Origin: Homalodisca vitripennis | Taxonomy: Eukaryota; Arthropoda; Insecta; Hemiptera; Cicadellidae | NCBI RefSeq assembly: GCF_021130785.1 | Contig: NC_060213.1 | Span: forward strand, 129,532,001-129,596,000 | Length of the DNA stretch: 64,000 nt | Reading direction: 5' to 3' | In this document: positions 50,901-57,561 of the stretch, piece after piece | Layout of the letters: every line of letters begins with the position of its first letter | Numbering within the stretch: position 1 is the stretch's first letter | Made by a program: the position numbers and the translations under genes | Notes under the pieces: model-generated | Told to the model about the DNA's origin: nothing | The model's input: only the letters and a program-made list of their open reading frames with translations | Database searches by the model: none

Positions 50901-53900
50901 ATATGAATATGTAACAAAGAAATTTGTCGATTGTCTAAAAAAACTGTAAAGATGAAATGGAAAACGAAGCTTTCCGCAAACTGTTGATAATTTGACCAAT
51001 ATTCAACACAGGAACAATTACCTTCACCAATTTCACTGTCAGCTGAAAAATTTAATAACACTTTTTTTATATAGTTCTCAGGCTTGTGCCACCAATATCA
51101 TAACATCCGAGTTTCCCAGTTCACACTGTGTAGAAACATTGCTAACACAGTTTAAAATTCTTGGAATATGTTGGTCTCACTGTGGAGAGCCACCTTCTTT
51201 CAACAGATGTTAAACCCAAACTCTATTACAAGAATTAAATTGTGCGAGCAATTCTTTGTTTAAAGTTTGTTACTGAGGGTGGGGAAGGTCAGAAAGGACA
51301 ACAGGATTTCGGACATTTGCCATCGTTATATGTTACAAAAGTTTCGAGGATTCGAATCTATCCTCTTCGTCAAGGGGATGTGAGGTATTAATACGTACTG
51401 AAATAAAGAACAGAAAGAAGAAAAAAAGGGAAGAAAAGGGTTCAAACATACCCGAAGTGTTGTGTTGATTCCAATCCTCGAAACATTGAGTTATAGCTTT
51501 TCTAACATACAACTATGTCAAGTGAGCACGGTTTCGATGTTGTGAATAGGAAAACTAAGATTTTAGTTATAACTAATTTATTGTTGCCGGGTCATGAAGG
51601 TATTCATGGGAATGAAAAAAAGCGGACATCCTCGCCAAAAAGGGAGCAGAATCCACATTGGTGGGGCCTGAGCCAGGTTGTGGGATAGCCTTCTCCAACA
51701 TTAAAGCTCTGGTCAAAGATTGGGAAAAGAGGACAAGACACAAGAATTGGAGTAGAGCCTCGGGTTTAAGAATATCCAAAACGTTTATCTCTCCTTATGC
51801 AAAAGGGTGGACAGCTCTCCTAGACCAGAATAAGGAGGATATAAGACTGATATTAGGAAGGTTGACAGGACATGGCCCTCTGAGGAAGCACCTTTTGAAG
51901 GTAGGCCTTAGTCAGAGCAGCGAATGTAGACTCTGTGGAGAAGAGGAGGAGTCAGCAGAGCACATTTGGATGGATTGTCCTGCCATCGTAGAAACTAAGA
52001 AAAGATACTTGGGAGCATATCTCCTCAGTCCCAAGGACATTAGAGAACAGGAGCCCTTAAATCTGATTGGCTTTTTCCAAAAGCCCAGGTTTTTTGAGGG
52101 CATAAATTAAAGTAAGGGAGGCACAAAGGTCCTTTTAGGACTAAGTGCAGGGACAAATTGTCCTCTTCCCTCAGGAAGGTAAAAAAAAAAAAATTTATTC
52201 TGTCAAAGAACCTCTATCAAACTTGGAAAGGTTTCATTATTTTGACCTACATCGTATAATGAACTTCCTTGTAGCCTAAAAGGGTTTACACTGGCTTTAA
52301 AAGGAAATTAAAGTCAATATTATGTTAAGGTTGTTTTACACTAGGGGTAGGTAGTTATCTTGTATACTATTATTATTTTAATTGTAATTGTAAATTATGT
52401 TCTAAAGTACGTATTATTATTATTATTATTATGTCTTATACAGCATATGAATAAATGCTAATGATTACTTTTAACATTTGACTGGTGGGTTTTCCCCTGT
52501 AAGAGTGCCCTAAAAAGTGAGTTTTTATTATTTTTACAATATGAAAAACACTCAATTTAACATTTTTGAAGTTGTGTTGTGTTATTATAATTATGGACAA
52601 AATGTATTCTATTTACAAATTATGAATATAAAATAAAATATTGTAATCATTTTCTTATAAACATTCCGCAACCGGCAGCTTAAAAATGAGGTTTCAACAT
52701 ATATCAGATATACCAACAAAATTGTACACAAATAGAACTAAAATAAGTTGATTACTTGGAACAACTTATTGAACACCGTTGCAAGGCGGTAAATTGGAAC
52801 TGAAAAGAAAGAAACTAAAGAGTAACTGCGATCTAGTAGGATCGATGGAAAATACGTGAAGAAAGTGTTTCTTATCCGTTCCGTGAGATCGCATACATAT
52901 TTAGGTGAGATTATTCGTCACCAAACATCCTGTAACTCTTCTGCACGGCTATCAGGATTACTGCAAGTGAAACGAAGTGCGCTCCCGACCTCGTTGTGGG
53001 ATTACCGTCCAAAGGGTTAAACTCTATTATTTACTTCTTAAATATTACTAGTAAGATTTTACTTTCAGCGACGGAGTACTTTAGAAACTGTGATTGACAA
53101 TAAATATTACTAGTAAGATTTTACTTTTAGCGACGGAGTACTTTAGAAACTGTGATTGACAATAAAGACACCATTAAGAATATTAGAAAAGAGGTGCATA
53201 CATAACACAGAGATCATAAATTTTATATAAACAGTGCCAATAATTACCTCAGAGACAACGTTTTACTGTTGAAAATGGGACATTACAAAGCAAGAAAATA
53301 ACAAAATTTCTGAGGAACAGTAAGATCTAGAGAACACATTGTTACTTTACTAATTGAGCGAGTGCCATATAAACAAGCTAAATTCCGAATACAGAAATAA
53401 AACTTAAGTGTAAAACTTGCAACCGCTTTTAATTGGACAGACATTACTTTAAAAGAGAACTGATGTTTCACAAGTTTTAAACTCCGAAGCTACAGATTAT
53501 TACTGGTTATCAAATTATACAATTAAAAGTACAACAAACACCGTAGCTAAGGTGGGAATGATTGATTCATTACGATTGTTCACTTCAGTTCCAATTCACC
53601 TCCGATTAGTGCATCGTTTGAAACCTGACGCTGTCACAGACTTGACTCCTGGAATCTGGAGTCAACGTCTGCCTGAAGAGATCCACAAGTCGGCAATGAT
53701 AAAGCTCAAAACGAACTTTTTATATTGTTTCAACATCAGAGACACCTAAACTACAAAATCAAGTGTAAACTAGATGAATAAGCATTCTCATTGTCCCATC
53801 AGGTGCACTACGATGTTTTATACACGATCTTGTATACACTCGGATGCTCCACTATGCTTTGAGATCTAGTCCAAAACATCTTAGTGCACTCAAGAACAAT

Positions 53901-54255
53901 TAACTCAAAAAAAAAAATACAGGAAGTATATTTTAGTGACTAAATAGATCCTGCAGAGTAGTCGGCATTACCACTACACACATACATGTAATGTTTGTGA
54001 AAATAACTTTTCTCGGATGGTTCTATAACATACATTTATAATTATCATTTATTTATAATAAAATCCAAACTTTTGGGTAATCACAATATGGGCACACAAA
54101 ACAAGAAGAGTACTTACAAGAATCTCATTCACCATAAAGTCATTGAACATTCCCCTCTCTTCTCTGAGTGCCCCAAACACAGCATCAAAGTTATGTGTAC
54201 GCTTCACCAATGTAGTCATATTTGATAAGATTTTATCTCTGTCCTTCTTTTCCAT
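13811..54255 (-). CDS. Dronc: CARD-containing initiator caspase (Dronc-like), 7 exons, 3' end missing
   Basis: Cysteine protease that starts apoptosis; in insects Dronc is recruited to the Dark/Apaf-1 apoptosome through its CARD and cleaves effector caspases in the cytosol. Seven exons were joined by GT/AG sites with matching phases, giving 371 residues. CARD spans about 1-93, a short linker 94-136, p20 about 137-308, p10 from about 309. Seen directly: substrate-pocket Arg in DLREGSEED (R164), catalytic His in MSHG (H222), catalytic Cys in FFQCCRGDEP (C274), and p10 motifs GYSTSPGFVSRRDP and GSYYIQTLCQVL. The linker TTHTDGEMKK holds a likely interdomain cleavage Asp (D308). Oddity: QCCRG replaces QACRG. 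The final p10 segment (normally starting VN and ending with a hydrophobic strand) was not located. Dronc is favoured over an effector caspase because of the CARD; caspase-2-like naming would also fit. Confidence 0.9.
13995..14695. repeat. 23-bp minisatellite in caspase intron 6
   Basis: About 27-30 tandem copies of a unit like CAGTGAGGTGGAGTTGGTCT plus ACA, with variants GGTGGATTTGGTCTGCACA. It decays toward the right end (14510-14695), where units are broken. It begins about 75 bp upstream of exon 7 (in gene direction). Confidence 0.95.
14817..15205. mobile_element. Short TTAA-flanked MITE, piggyBac-like
   Basis: TTAA (14813-14816) followed by CCCTTTTTCAGGCC; TTAA (15206-15209) with inverted end CACTTTTACTGCCGGCC. 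The ends agree only partly, so this is a moderate call. The interior is AT-rich with no open frame. Confidence 0.45.
15210..16380. other. AT-rich intron sequence
   Basis: Part of caspase intron 6. No coding region, structural RNA or clear repeat was recognised. Confidence 0.5.
16382..16434. repeat. (CA)n microsatellite
   Basis: About 25 uninterrupted CA dinucleotides, followed by CGCATGCACACA. Confidence 0.98.
16663..16841 (-). CDS. Dronc: Caspase exon 6: end of p20, linker, start of p10
   Basis: Encodes residues 276-335, GDEPSYNVAKEQEEAP to LLIGYSTSPG. It finishes the active-site loop, then an acidic linker with several Asp and Glu (NDSLSHHDNYTTHTDGE) where p20 and p10 would be separated, then the p10 strand ending in YSTSPG. 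Acceptor ATTTTCCAG|GGG, donor CCAG|GTAAGG (phase 1). Confidence 0.93.
17310..20165 (-). pseudogene. LINE ORF2: endonuclease and reverse transcriptase, frameshifted
   Basis: Reading right to left: the APE endonuclease begins near 20160 with LAHVNAQSLLCHIDEFRTIF, then VSETWL, GGGVAAYV and YRHVIVMGDF. The reverse transcriptase follows: LFDFSKAFDCVYHPLL near 18450, RGVPQGSVL near 18290 and LYADDLQI near 18210 (catalytic Asp pair). The thumb and C-terminal tail run through LSDRLQRAQNYCVRFIFNL near 17730 to SACRLWNNLPDHIRGIRSR near 17440. Several frameshifts interrupt it; the order and motifs are otherwise complete. The CR1/Jockey grouping is inferred from the RT motifs, the absence of RNase H and the repeat-type 3' end. 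Confidence 0.88.
20170..21050 (-). other. Region between ORF1 and ORF2 of the LINE
   Basis: Contains a GC-rich patch (20200-20330) just upstream of the ORF2 endonuclease, then AT-rich DNA with short CA and TA runs. No separate gene seen. The unusual length suggests an insertion or expanded spacer inside the LINE. Confidence 0.4.
21051..22016 (-). pseudogene. LINE ORF1 (nucleic-acid-binding protein), frameshifted
   Basis: The start at 22016 reads MFRSPPHLRSGSKGKPVLL, followed by a Ser-rich region and a coiled-coil-like part (RALFAKLTEEVKS). The C-terminal block RAIIVQFCSYRDRRKVF...KRLKGSGVTIREDLT...TWTHDGRVMWV matches the conserved domain of LINE ORF1 proteins that bind element RNA. At least three frame changes are needed. 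It lies upstream of ORF2 in the same element. Confidence 0.75.
22233..23312. repeat. 39-bp minisatellite, about 27 copies
   Basis: The unit is built of ACCACAGTCCCAGTC, TTTACTACTAGCCAGTGACG and A(T/C)CA. Because 39 is a multiple of three, every frame lacking stops stays open; the minus strand gives 13-residue repeats (RHWLVVKTGTVVD) that are not considered a gene. Units at the left end (22233-22370) are more diverged. One further unit lies at 16948-16992 beyond the LINE insertion. Confidence 0.97.
23925..24049 (-). mobile_element. End of a MITE related to the one at 52475
   Basis: Read on the minus strand: TTAA|CCCTATGACAGGTGGG, then CCCTAAAAAGTGAGTTTTT, then GAAAAACACTCAGTGAAACG. The plus strand at 52471-52580 has the same order (TTGACTGGTGGG, CCCTAAAAAGTGAGTTTTT, GAAAAACACTCAATTTAACA). 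The other end was not found, so it may be truncated. Confidence 0.6.
24530..27215 (+). pseudogene. Tigger/jerky-like transposase remnant
   Basis: Stepping through frames, the plus strand reads TDKKHILCTIEQEL (start of the CENP-B type HTH), then KIASKIDVGVTTIKNRK, then AIQLHTNLAGEETEFAASKG and DDDAAKNFVGKFNKFVSENK, and LPQKSLASLNETVSRTKLAK up to about 25190. After the MITE insertion the C-terminus resumes near 27080 with AFETALNNWNNNQQSW. Many frameshifts and stops; it cannot encode protein. Confidence 0.8.
25831..26918. mobile_element. piggyBac-like MITE with GC-rich palindromes, inside Tigger element
   Basis: Flanked by TTAA at 25827-25830 and 26919-26922. Ends are CCCTTTGCGTGCCACGGCG (left) and, inverted, CCCTTTGAATGCCACAAGGC (right). 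Just inside the left end are three palindromes of the form GGCGACGAT-NN-ATCGTCGCC, the third with one mismatch, spaced about 40 bp apart. The interior holds a (GT)n run near 26318 and no transposase. Confidence 0.85.
27521..27762 (-). CDS. Dronc: Caspase exon 5: catalytic His and Cys
   Basis: Encodes residues 195-275, from EILDAVTMFAKNDE to KPKLIFFQCCR. It holds the catalytic dyad: His in FVMSHGVD and Cys in QCCRG. Acceptor GGCTCACAG|GAA, donor TGCAG|GTAAGC. The Arg codon is split 2/1 with exon 6, so the active-site pentapeptide spans the junction. The end of a Tigger-like transposon lies about 27 bp past the donor. Confidence 0.95.
28344..29530 (+). pseudogene. LOA/I-like LINE endonuclease (5' part of ORF2)
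   Basis: A lysine-rich open stretch (28344-28625, possibly the end of ORF1) precedes an endonuclease start at about 28636: IQINIHHAKGATDILGRRI. It continues as DITLIQKP (catalytic Glu position changed), NPRAYVLLSKYLTGFPVTNL and VALILGSDYNTHHT near 29020, then VLDITLSKGLKCVNIARWH and EASLSEYCLIRCDIEAG at 29395-29500. The LQINLHHSK-type start is typical of LOA/Nimb/I LINEs. A short foreign stretch interrupts at about 29165-29390. Confidence 0.75.
30096..32709 (-). pseudogene. LINE ORF2: endonuclease and reverse transcriptase remnant
   Basis: The endonuclease start near 32560 reads MHLNIQSIRNKVNELS; VVLGADFNTDFFKV near 32140 is its catalytic strand. The pre-RT part (31345-31602) reads RLYKAKIKEAKINHNDEF and AWKIIKNESG. 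RT: FGFRPGYSTVKALDIAV, GMTLLDLSKAFDRISHGVLL near 30800, then the C-terminal half (30096-30524) with WFDSNYLKINESKTEHIVF and LLGVTIDQKLLWEDHTNNL. Frameshifts and stops throughout; the YADD region near 30560-30590 is damaged. Confidence 0.85.
32640..33410 (-). pseudogene. LINE ORF1 with SGNH/GDSL-type esterase domain
   Basis: Minus strand from about 33400: KVLICSDSHGRDLGYSSE (block I with the nucleophile Ser), then after a frameshift GVGFVRPGGFSRGSVKF, then LGPEDALVVICGANDVARNE (GxND block) near 33200, and IDKVTL...PKIVLVDFPIR. These are the hallmarks of SGNH hydrolases, known as ORF1 modules of CR1-group LINEs. Several stops follow; 32640-33040 appears to be the ORF1 C-terminus. Confidence 0.75.
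33446..34470 (+). pseudogene. LOA/I-like LINE reverse transcriptase, internally deleted
   Basis: Resumes directly after the LINE insertion with VPKSTNWEGYKVSLAEELEE, then KNIKSLPEAARLHKTPQTD and LEFLLDTHFPGG (33760-33940), then WAIRSFKPFKYPGTEGVFP (RT fingers, near 34045). The palm with the YADD motif is missing; sequence jumps near 34180 to KYLSVVLDRRLTWNPHIENI and MIYWIYKAIINPTVTYTALV, ending with LACVSITGAM near 34450 and then the 3' UTR. RNase H is deleted as well. Confidence 0.8.
34566..35396. other. Featureless AT-rich intron
   Basis: Between the LINE 3' end and caspase exon 4. No gene or clear repeat recognised. Confidence 0.4.
35397..35570 (-). CDS. Dronc: Caspase exon 4: start of p20
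   Basis: Encodes residues 137-194, VYRMGSKPKGLALIINI to TICEDPTKV. It carries the first beta strand of the caspase fold and the conserved R-x-G-S-x-x-D block (DLREGSEEDV), whose Arg helps bind the P1 Asp. Acceptor CGTACAG|GTG, donor GTG|GTGAGT; both phase 0. Confidence 0.92.
35729..36666. mobile_element. piggyBac-like MITE (938 bp)
   Basis: TTAA at 35725-35728 and 36667-36670. Ends CCCTACATCGGGCGCT and, inverted, CTCTCCATCAGGCGCT. The motif CTCCGTGAGCGCC recurs at both sides (near 35925, 35968 and 36617), giving subterminal repeats. No open frame of interest inside. Confidence 0.8.
37310..37790 (+). pseudogene. CR1-like LINE 3' fragment inside the hAT element
   Basis: The plus strand reads LVLSVFYYCYPAYGNSISRG and IDWIQRLQNSAVRFIFNLRG, closely matching the RT C-terminus of the LINE at 17011-22224 (SDRLQRAQNYCVRFIFNLRR). 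It ends near 37780 in an AATAAAGGC then TTTATTTATTTATT tail, so it looks like a 5'-truncated insertion. Confidence 0.8.
37790..38122 (+). pseudogene. hAT transposase fragment (DUF4371/ZMYM-like)
   Basis: The open stretch reads EEQNRASLKCIIDTTIFCGE and NEIPLRGHWATD, matching the conserved 'I-x-FCG-x-x-x-PLRGH' block of ZMYM/DUF4371-type hAT transposases. Only this N-terminal block remains, then the sequence runs into the repeat array. It is the likely source gene of this element. Confidence 0.7.
38030..39080. repeat. Large inverted array of ~150-bp units
   Basis: Units containing AAACTCTA-TGATTAGAA, GGTCGGAAA and TCACTG-T-GAGGTA repeat in direct orientation from about 38030 to 38570 and in inverted orientation from about 38575 to 39080 (TCAGTAGA-TTTTTC, TATTTTCCGACC). 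The mirror centre is near 38575. Copies are diverged, so the palindrome is old. Confidence 0.75.
40032..42928 (-). pseudogene. R1-clade ORF2: endonuclease, reverse transcriptase, C-terminal zinc finger
   Basis: Endonuclease from 42928: MKSQTAIDLLQAVARKK, VIMLSEPN, VIGGNFNAKAEEWG and IIDLTFVTEDLA, LSDHMQIFFEL. RT: NKSPGPDGIPPEVV near 41720, YRPLCLLSTVGKLFEQLLV, NQYGFRSGCSTVDAVNAV near 41440, ILLDVKNAFNSASWQK near 41310, GVPQGSVLGPTLWNVLYD near 41140, VGYADDLALVVIGS near 41055 and KVKYLGIWLDKS near 40840. The tail reads GAWTRRLIPDVRRWAERRHG, LFGHGCFRYYL and C-x-x-C...H-x(4)-C near 40230. Defects: TGA at about 41914 (where Trp is expected), TAG at about 41328, frameshifts near 42310 and 40680. 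Confidence 0.93.
42930..44149 (-). pseudogene. R1-clade ORF1 (gag-like, CCHC zinc knuckle)
   Basis: The N-terminal half (about 44149 to 43350) is charged and disordered (DKGTEMQKAGPYTRKKEGKR). The conserved C-terminal block reads LREAITNKNIEGIHAVAPKK, AVLHIKDLEVDVNEEEI and VSSLRPAYGRRKQQ, then VGWVYCRVRLREERLRCYHC with LEEGHIA, a CCHC knuckle near 43010. Later knuckles are frameshifted (CNGADCPESKR). Likely binds element RNA. Stops and shifts make it a pseudogene. Confidence 0.85.
44948..44980. repeat. (AT)n microsatellite
   Basis: About 16 AT dinucleotides within the unclassified repeat. Confidence 0.95.
45446..46096. mobile_element. piggyBac-like MITE with perfect ends and GC palindromes
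   Basis: TTAA at 45442-45445 and 46097-46100 with perfectly matched inverted ends CCCTCCAAGTGATA. Just inside the left end lie CGGCTCAGACCGAGCCG and CGGCTCGGTCCGAGCCG, two palindromes. The rest is AT-rich and non-coding. The perfect ends suggest a recent insertion into the surrounding repeat. Confidence 0.9.
46580..47318. other. AT-rich intron stretch
   Basis: No gene, RNA or clear repeat recognised between the repeat and caspase exon 3. Confidence 0.4.
47385..47514 (-). CDS. Dronc: Caspase exon 3: CARD-p20 linker
   Basis: Encodes residues 94-136, STRVFINGSASNELS to KDWDLKK. Acceptor TTGTTTAG|C, donor AAA|GTGAGT (phase 0). It is low-similarity linker sequence rich in Glu, Asn and Lys. Assignment rests on splice sites, phase and order between the CARD and p20 exons. 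Confidence 0.8.
48327..48620 (+). pseudogene. Possible piggyBac-like transposase C-terminal remnant
   Basis: The open stretch contains KGCLTTAGFDTLLVTN and, further on, RSDGRPIAIFILGCTVVHFA + VI. This resembles the piggyBac block 'TKGGVDT...Y' followed by 'RWP-x-AIFF...N-x-x-VI'. Similarity is weak, judged by eye only, and key residues differ, so this is a tentative call. Confidence 0.35.
48860..49190 (+). pseudogene. mariner-like transposase fragment
   Basis: The open stretch reads KKTGYQTFCPCWVPKVLINI, matching the mariner 'LGY-x-KV-x-ARWVP-x-LL' block, then VKILEQDVVIGDVTCVANVN + AGRKQQAMVWEHTT, matching 'FL-x-x-IVTGDET-W...S-x-x-QSMEWRHT' around the first catalytic Asp (IGD). The second and third catalytic residues are absent. 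Confidence 0.65.
49195..49330 (+). repeat. Possible retroelement 3' tail
   Basis: Reads ACTGAAGATGGTTAAAAACC + GAAACACGTGTATG and ends AATAAAAAGATTTTTAAAA. 'GATGGT-AAA-ACCGAAAC' tails are common at 3' ends of insect retroelements, but no coding sequence is attached here. Confidence 0.3.
49769..49908 (-). CDS. Dronc: Caspase exon 2: second half of CARD
   Basis: Encodes residues 47-93, SVEESNRTEYLYRYV to ELASLLSSGDN. It contains the CARD helix motif RGPRAFRHLLNAF. Acceptor TTGTTCAG|TCC, donor AA|GTAAGA. The last Asn codon is split 2/1 with exon 3, and the phase matches. Confidence 0.9.
49985..51230. other. Non-coding stretch of intron 1
   Basis: AT-rich; a weak retroelement-like patch near 50690-50810 has no diagnostic motif. 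Nothing else recognised. Confidence 0.35.
51240..51539. repeat. Unclassified repeat-like stretch
   Basis: Contains GTTTCGAGGATTCGAATC near 51342 and, inverted, ATTCCAATCCTCGAAAC near 51468, separated by a purine-rich AAGAAAAAAAGGGAAG run. The short inverted match suggests a small mobile element or part of the LINE 5' junction. Confidence 0.3.
51540..52195 (+). pseudogene. RNase H and C-terminal tail of a LOA/I-like LINE
   Basis: The plus strand begins LLPGHEGIHGNEK, then after a one-base shift ADILAKKGAES: the RNase H motif 'PGH-x-GI-x-GNE-x-AD'. It continues VGPEPGCGIAFSNIKALVKD, RISKTFISPYAKGW, LGRLTGHGPLRKHLLKVG, CRLCGEEEESAEHIWMDC (zinc-finger-like tail) to EPLNLIGFFQKPRFFEGI, a stop, a 3' UTR and poly-A at 52180-52192. 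The 3' UTR matches the element at 27980-34565. A 5'-truncated insertion. Confidence 0.88.
52475..53016 (+). mobile_element. piggyBac-like MITE related to 23925-24049
   Basis: TTAA at 52471-52474 and 53017-53020; ends CATTTGACTGGTGGG and, inverted, CCCTTTGGACGGTAATCCC. The left 110 bp match the element end near 24049. No transposase. Confidence 0.6.
53037..53165. repeat. Direct duplication of a 64-bp unit
   Basis: TATTACTAGTAAGATTTTAC to GAAACTGTGATTGACAATAA occurs twice in tandem (about 53040-53103 and 53104-53167) with one base difference. Confidence 0.9.
53560..53700 (-). repeat. Dispersed repeat arm shared with 800 and 8550-8800
   Basis: Read inverted it gives CAGGTTTCAAACGATGCACT and GGAGGTGAATTGGAACTGAA, similar in order to the arms at 8722-8800 and the patch at 814-860. 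The family is unknown. Confidence 0.4.
54118..54255 (-). CDS. Dronc: Caspase exon 1: start and first half of CARD
   Basis: Encodes residues 1-46 from MEKKDRDKILSNMTTLVK to FMVNEIL. The donor is CTT|GTAAGT (phase 0). The ATG at 54253-54255 sits in a good context (GAAATGG). A splice acceptor CCACAG lies just upstream, so the exon probably runs to 54280; the frame is open back to that acceptor but meets a TAA just beyond it. A further upstream coding exon is therefore possible, but the start position fits known Dronc N-termini. Confidence 0.85.
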
Positions 54256-54459
54256 TTCCAGTCCCTTCTGAACGCAGTCACTGTGGAAAGATTAATACGT
54301 TATTGGGTGTTAAACAGCACAATAAGTCAGTTCGATTACAAAATCATAATACCTTTAGACTGTAACACGTGTTTATGTGCAACCCTGCTTATACACTAAA
54401 AGAACATTAGTCAATCTTCTCATGTCCTACAATACCTCGCATGTTAACATGTCACTGCT

Positions 54460-54650
54460 TGTTTGGCTAAGGAGATCTTAGATAGTGTTACACCTGATGT
54501 TGCGTTGAAAACATACTACTACGTTAATATTCACAATTATTGGACTTATTGTTGTGGAGTGTTATTGGATTAGCGTTTGTCCAACAGAAGAGCTGCACGA
54601 TTAATTTCAGGCGTTCCGGTAGATGTACATTGTAAACCGCCCTGGGATTC
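54460..54650 (+). pseudogene. CR1/Jockey-like RT C-terminal scrap
   Basis: The plus strand reads LKTYYYVNIHNYWTYCCGVL + LD and then RLSNRRAARLISGVPVDVH, like the RT tail block 'L-x-x-x-YY-x-x-I-x-S-x-x-xYG...QKRAARLI-x-G'. Short and degenerate. Confidence 0.45.
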
Positions 54651-54859
54651 TTACTCAGCCATCCATTTACGTACTGTATACTGTCCTGTACATTGAACAT
54701 AACCTATTAGGTATTTCAAGTACGCTGATGTTCATTCTTTTTAAACCAGACATAGTCAGATTAGTAGAGTCAGGTGAATGTACAGTAGTATGTAAAATAG
54801 TTCTGAGTTATCAGGACAGACAGAAAACATTGTTATTACCATGTAATTAACATTGTTAT

Positions 54860-57560
54860 TAATTGTAATTAATACATTAATTATTTAATGTAGTATTACC
54901 AGAAAATATTAAATAAAATTAATTTAACCACTATTTTAAAGCTTGTTTACATTAATTATAGTCTTGAAAGCATAGAGTAAGCTTAATAGTAACAACTTAT
55001 TTCAACCTTTTCTGTAACTGCTGCTGAGCACAATAAGAAAATATCCAAATAAAAAAATTAAAAGTTTTAGTAAAAATATACTTTTAACTGTACATTTTTG
55101 TAAACATTAAGTATATAATGCTTGGTCAGTACTGTAATGCAGATATCAAAGCCAAAGTTACTATCTAAACTATAACTCAACTATAAATTTAAAAACTGTT
55201 ATAAAAATCCATCTTTGTTGTCTTTTGATAGAAATAGACCTTTGTATGTATGTATATCAAAAAGATGCATTGTATCTGTGTTGTATGAATGACTCATGAA
55301 GATGGTGGACTTTGGCGTCTGATAGTTTAGAGAAAAGGATGTACATTTTGCATTATTATTAAAAATATTAAATGCTTTAATTATATGTAAAACAGAAACA
55401 AATATGCAAGTATTTTCACCTATTTGTGAAATATCTTTTCTGAGCCATTTAAATGCTAAAATAAAACCAACTTAAACATTTATTTCAGATTATATCAAAA
55501 TACTACTAATAGCTAGAAAAATGCAATATTCTATTCCACAAAAATGATTCCACCTATGGCAAATAATATAATTGCAATATTTTATAAAAATACTGGCTAA
55601 GTGTATTATTGATAAATTTGTTCTTAACTGCTGGGTTTTGATTCATGTTTTACTCTATGATCAATATTTAATCAGAAAGATTCCATCAAATTTAAGTACA
55701 AGTAATTTTGGGACATGAATAGTCTCAAATCTAGACTTGTTTACAAATCATTGGTTTGTTTGTCTACGAGGAATTTATTTTATGACTTACTTTTTTCTGT
55801 GATTTTTATTTGCAGTTATAAGTTCATATTTTTGGTAAAAAAAAAAAACTACTAAAGGTGAAATTCCAAATAAGGCCATTATACAAAAATAGTATTATGG
55901 CATATTTCAAAATATAAGAATATTTGTTGTAATTAATTTGGGAGGATAAAAACTGTACTTTGTATTGATTTAGATTATTCAAATGAATAATAATTTTTTA
56001 TATGACTACAATATCAGCAATACAATTTTTTAATGGGAAAAGGAAATAAATGAGAGAGGAACTTATAATCTGAGAAAGGACTCTTAAACCTGACCACTAA
56101 CAATTCGTCCAACTATTTCCATCATTGGGAAAGATGATCTGTCATTGTTCAACCTGCTTTGGCATCTGATAGTTTAGAGCAAATCAGTGCTAGAGTGCTC
56201 TAGGTGAAATTGGTGGAACTAGCAAATTGTGTTCAATTGGGGAGTGCCACCATGTTTAGTGTTAAGGCTTTAAAGCCACGAGTCACCCGTGACAAATAGT
56301 GTGGCGAACGTGTTACAAGAATTCAAGATCATGTTCCTACCCTGTCTTTACATTTATTACAGTTTGATTCAATTAAAAGAAAACTTAGAAAGCTTTATAA
56401 GTAAGCAGGATAATAAAGACTATAGGATTAGGAAAAATATTTGCTTGATCTAGTCATATGACTTGGAAAAACCAGACTTAGCCATTTATTTTAAGATTTA
56501 AATTATTTCATAATTTACTTCAAACGGCATGGAATGTTACATGAAATAAATTTAAAACAAGTATAGAAAAATGGCTTATGGACAAAACATTTTATTTTGT
56601 CAGTGATTACGTGGCCTGTAATAGTTCTTTAAGCTTTTATTAATTTATTTTAAAAATATTTTATTGATTCTTATTAATTTACAAATTTATATTCCTGTTC
56701 ATTACTATTTGTTGCTTAGTAAATATTAGACTGTAATACTTTATTATGTTCAGTACCCTCACTAATAGAAACATATTCTAGATATAATGTGTATAAGTAA
56801 AAGAAAATATTTTAATTTTATATATTGCATGAACAATTTTGTGCCTAATGGCAATAAAATATTATTGATTAATTAACACCCTCTTTCTTTAAGCTAACAG
56901 ATTAAACAACAGTGTAAAAGTTGTTCTCGTTTTTTTTTATCAACAAAATACTGTATTTCATTATTTACCACACAACTAAAGTTTTGGTAAGTATATTACT
57001 GATGCAAAAAGTGTATAACTTTTATGTGAATCAACATGAAAAAACCCACTTGTTCAAGTTTAATACCACAAATTAATGACAAAGAAAATCTTGTTTTATT
57101 CTCAATATTTAGATAACAGTTAAATCTTTTTAACCAAATTCAATGACTTTTTTGTCTACAGGACGAAAACAAGTACCGTATATAAAAGCTTCACCTTCTT
57201 CTGCTGACAATGTAAAAGCTGTATAATACTTCTGTGTGAATATTAACTGCCATACAAGTTTTAGACACCTAGGTTATAAATTACTTAAGGCAAATCCGCT
57301 ATCTTAATAGTTCATTGTTGTTTTGGAAACAAGTTTTATTTCTTCATGTTATCTTTACTATAAATGAATGTAAAGAACTTTTAAGATTAAAAATGTAATA
57401 AAGAGAACAGAAATATAAATTTATAAGCATTATAAATTCAGGACACTTGGTGGTAAGTGAAAAGAATATAACAATGTATCATATGCCTAATCACATATAA
57501 CGTAGTAAAACTGCACGAGGATTTAAGATTAAAAAATAACAAATTGTGCATTAACTATAT
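54860..57560. other. AT-rich stretch upstream of the caspase first coding exon
   Basis: No gene recognised. It may hold caspase 5' untranslated exons or the promoter, but nothing in the sequence identifies them. Two similar phrases (TTTGGCGTCTGATAGTTTAG near 55310 and TTTGGCATCTGATAGTTTAG near 56158) hint at an old duplicated repeat. Confidence 0.4.
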
Positions 57561-57561
57561 G

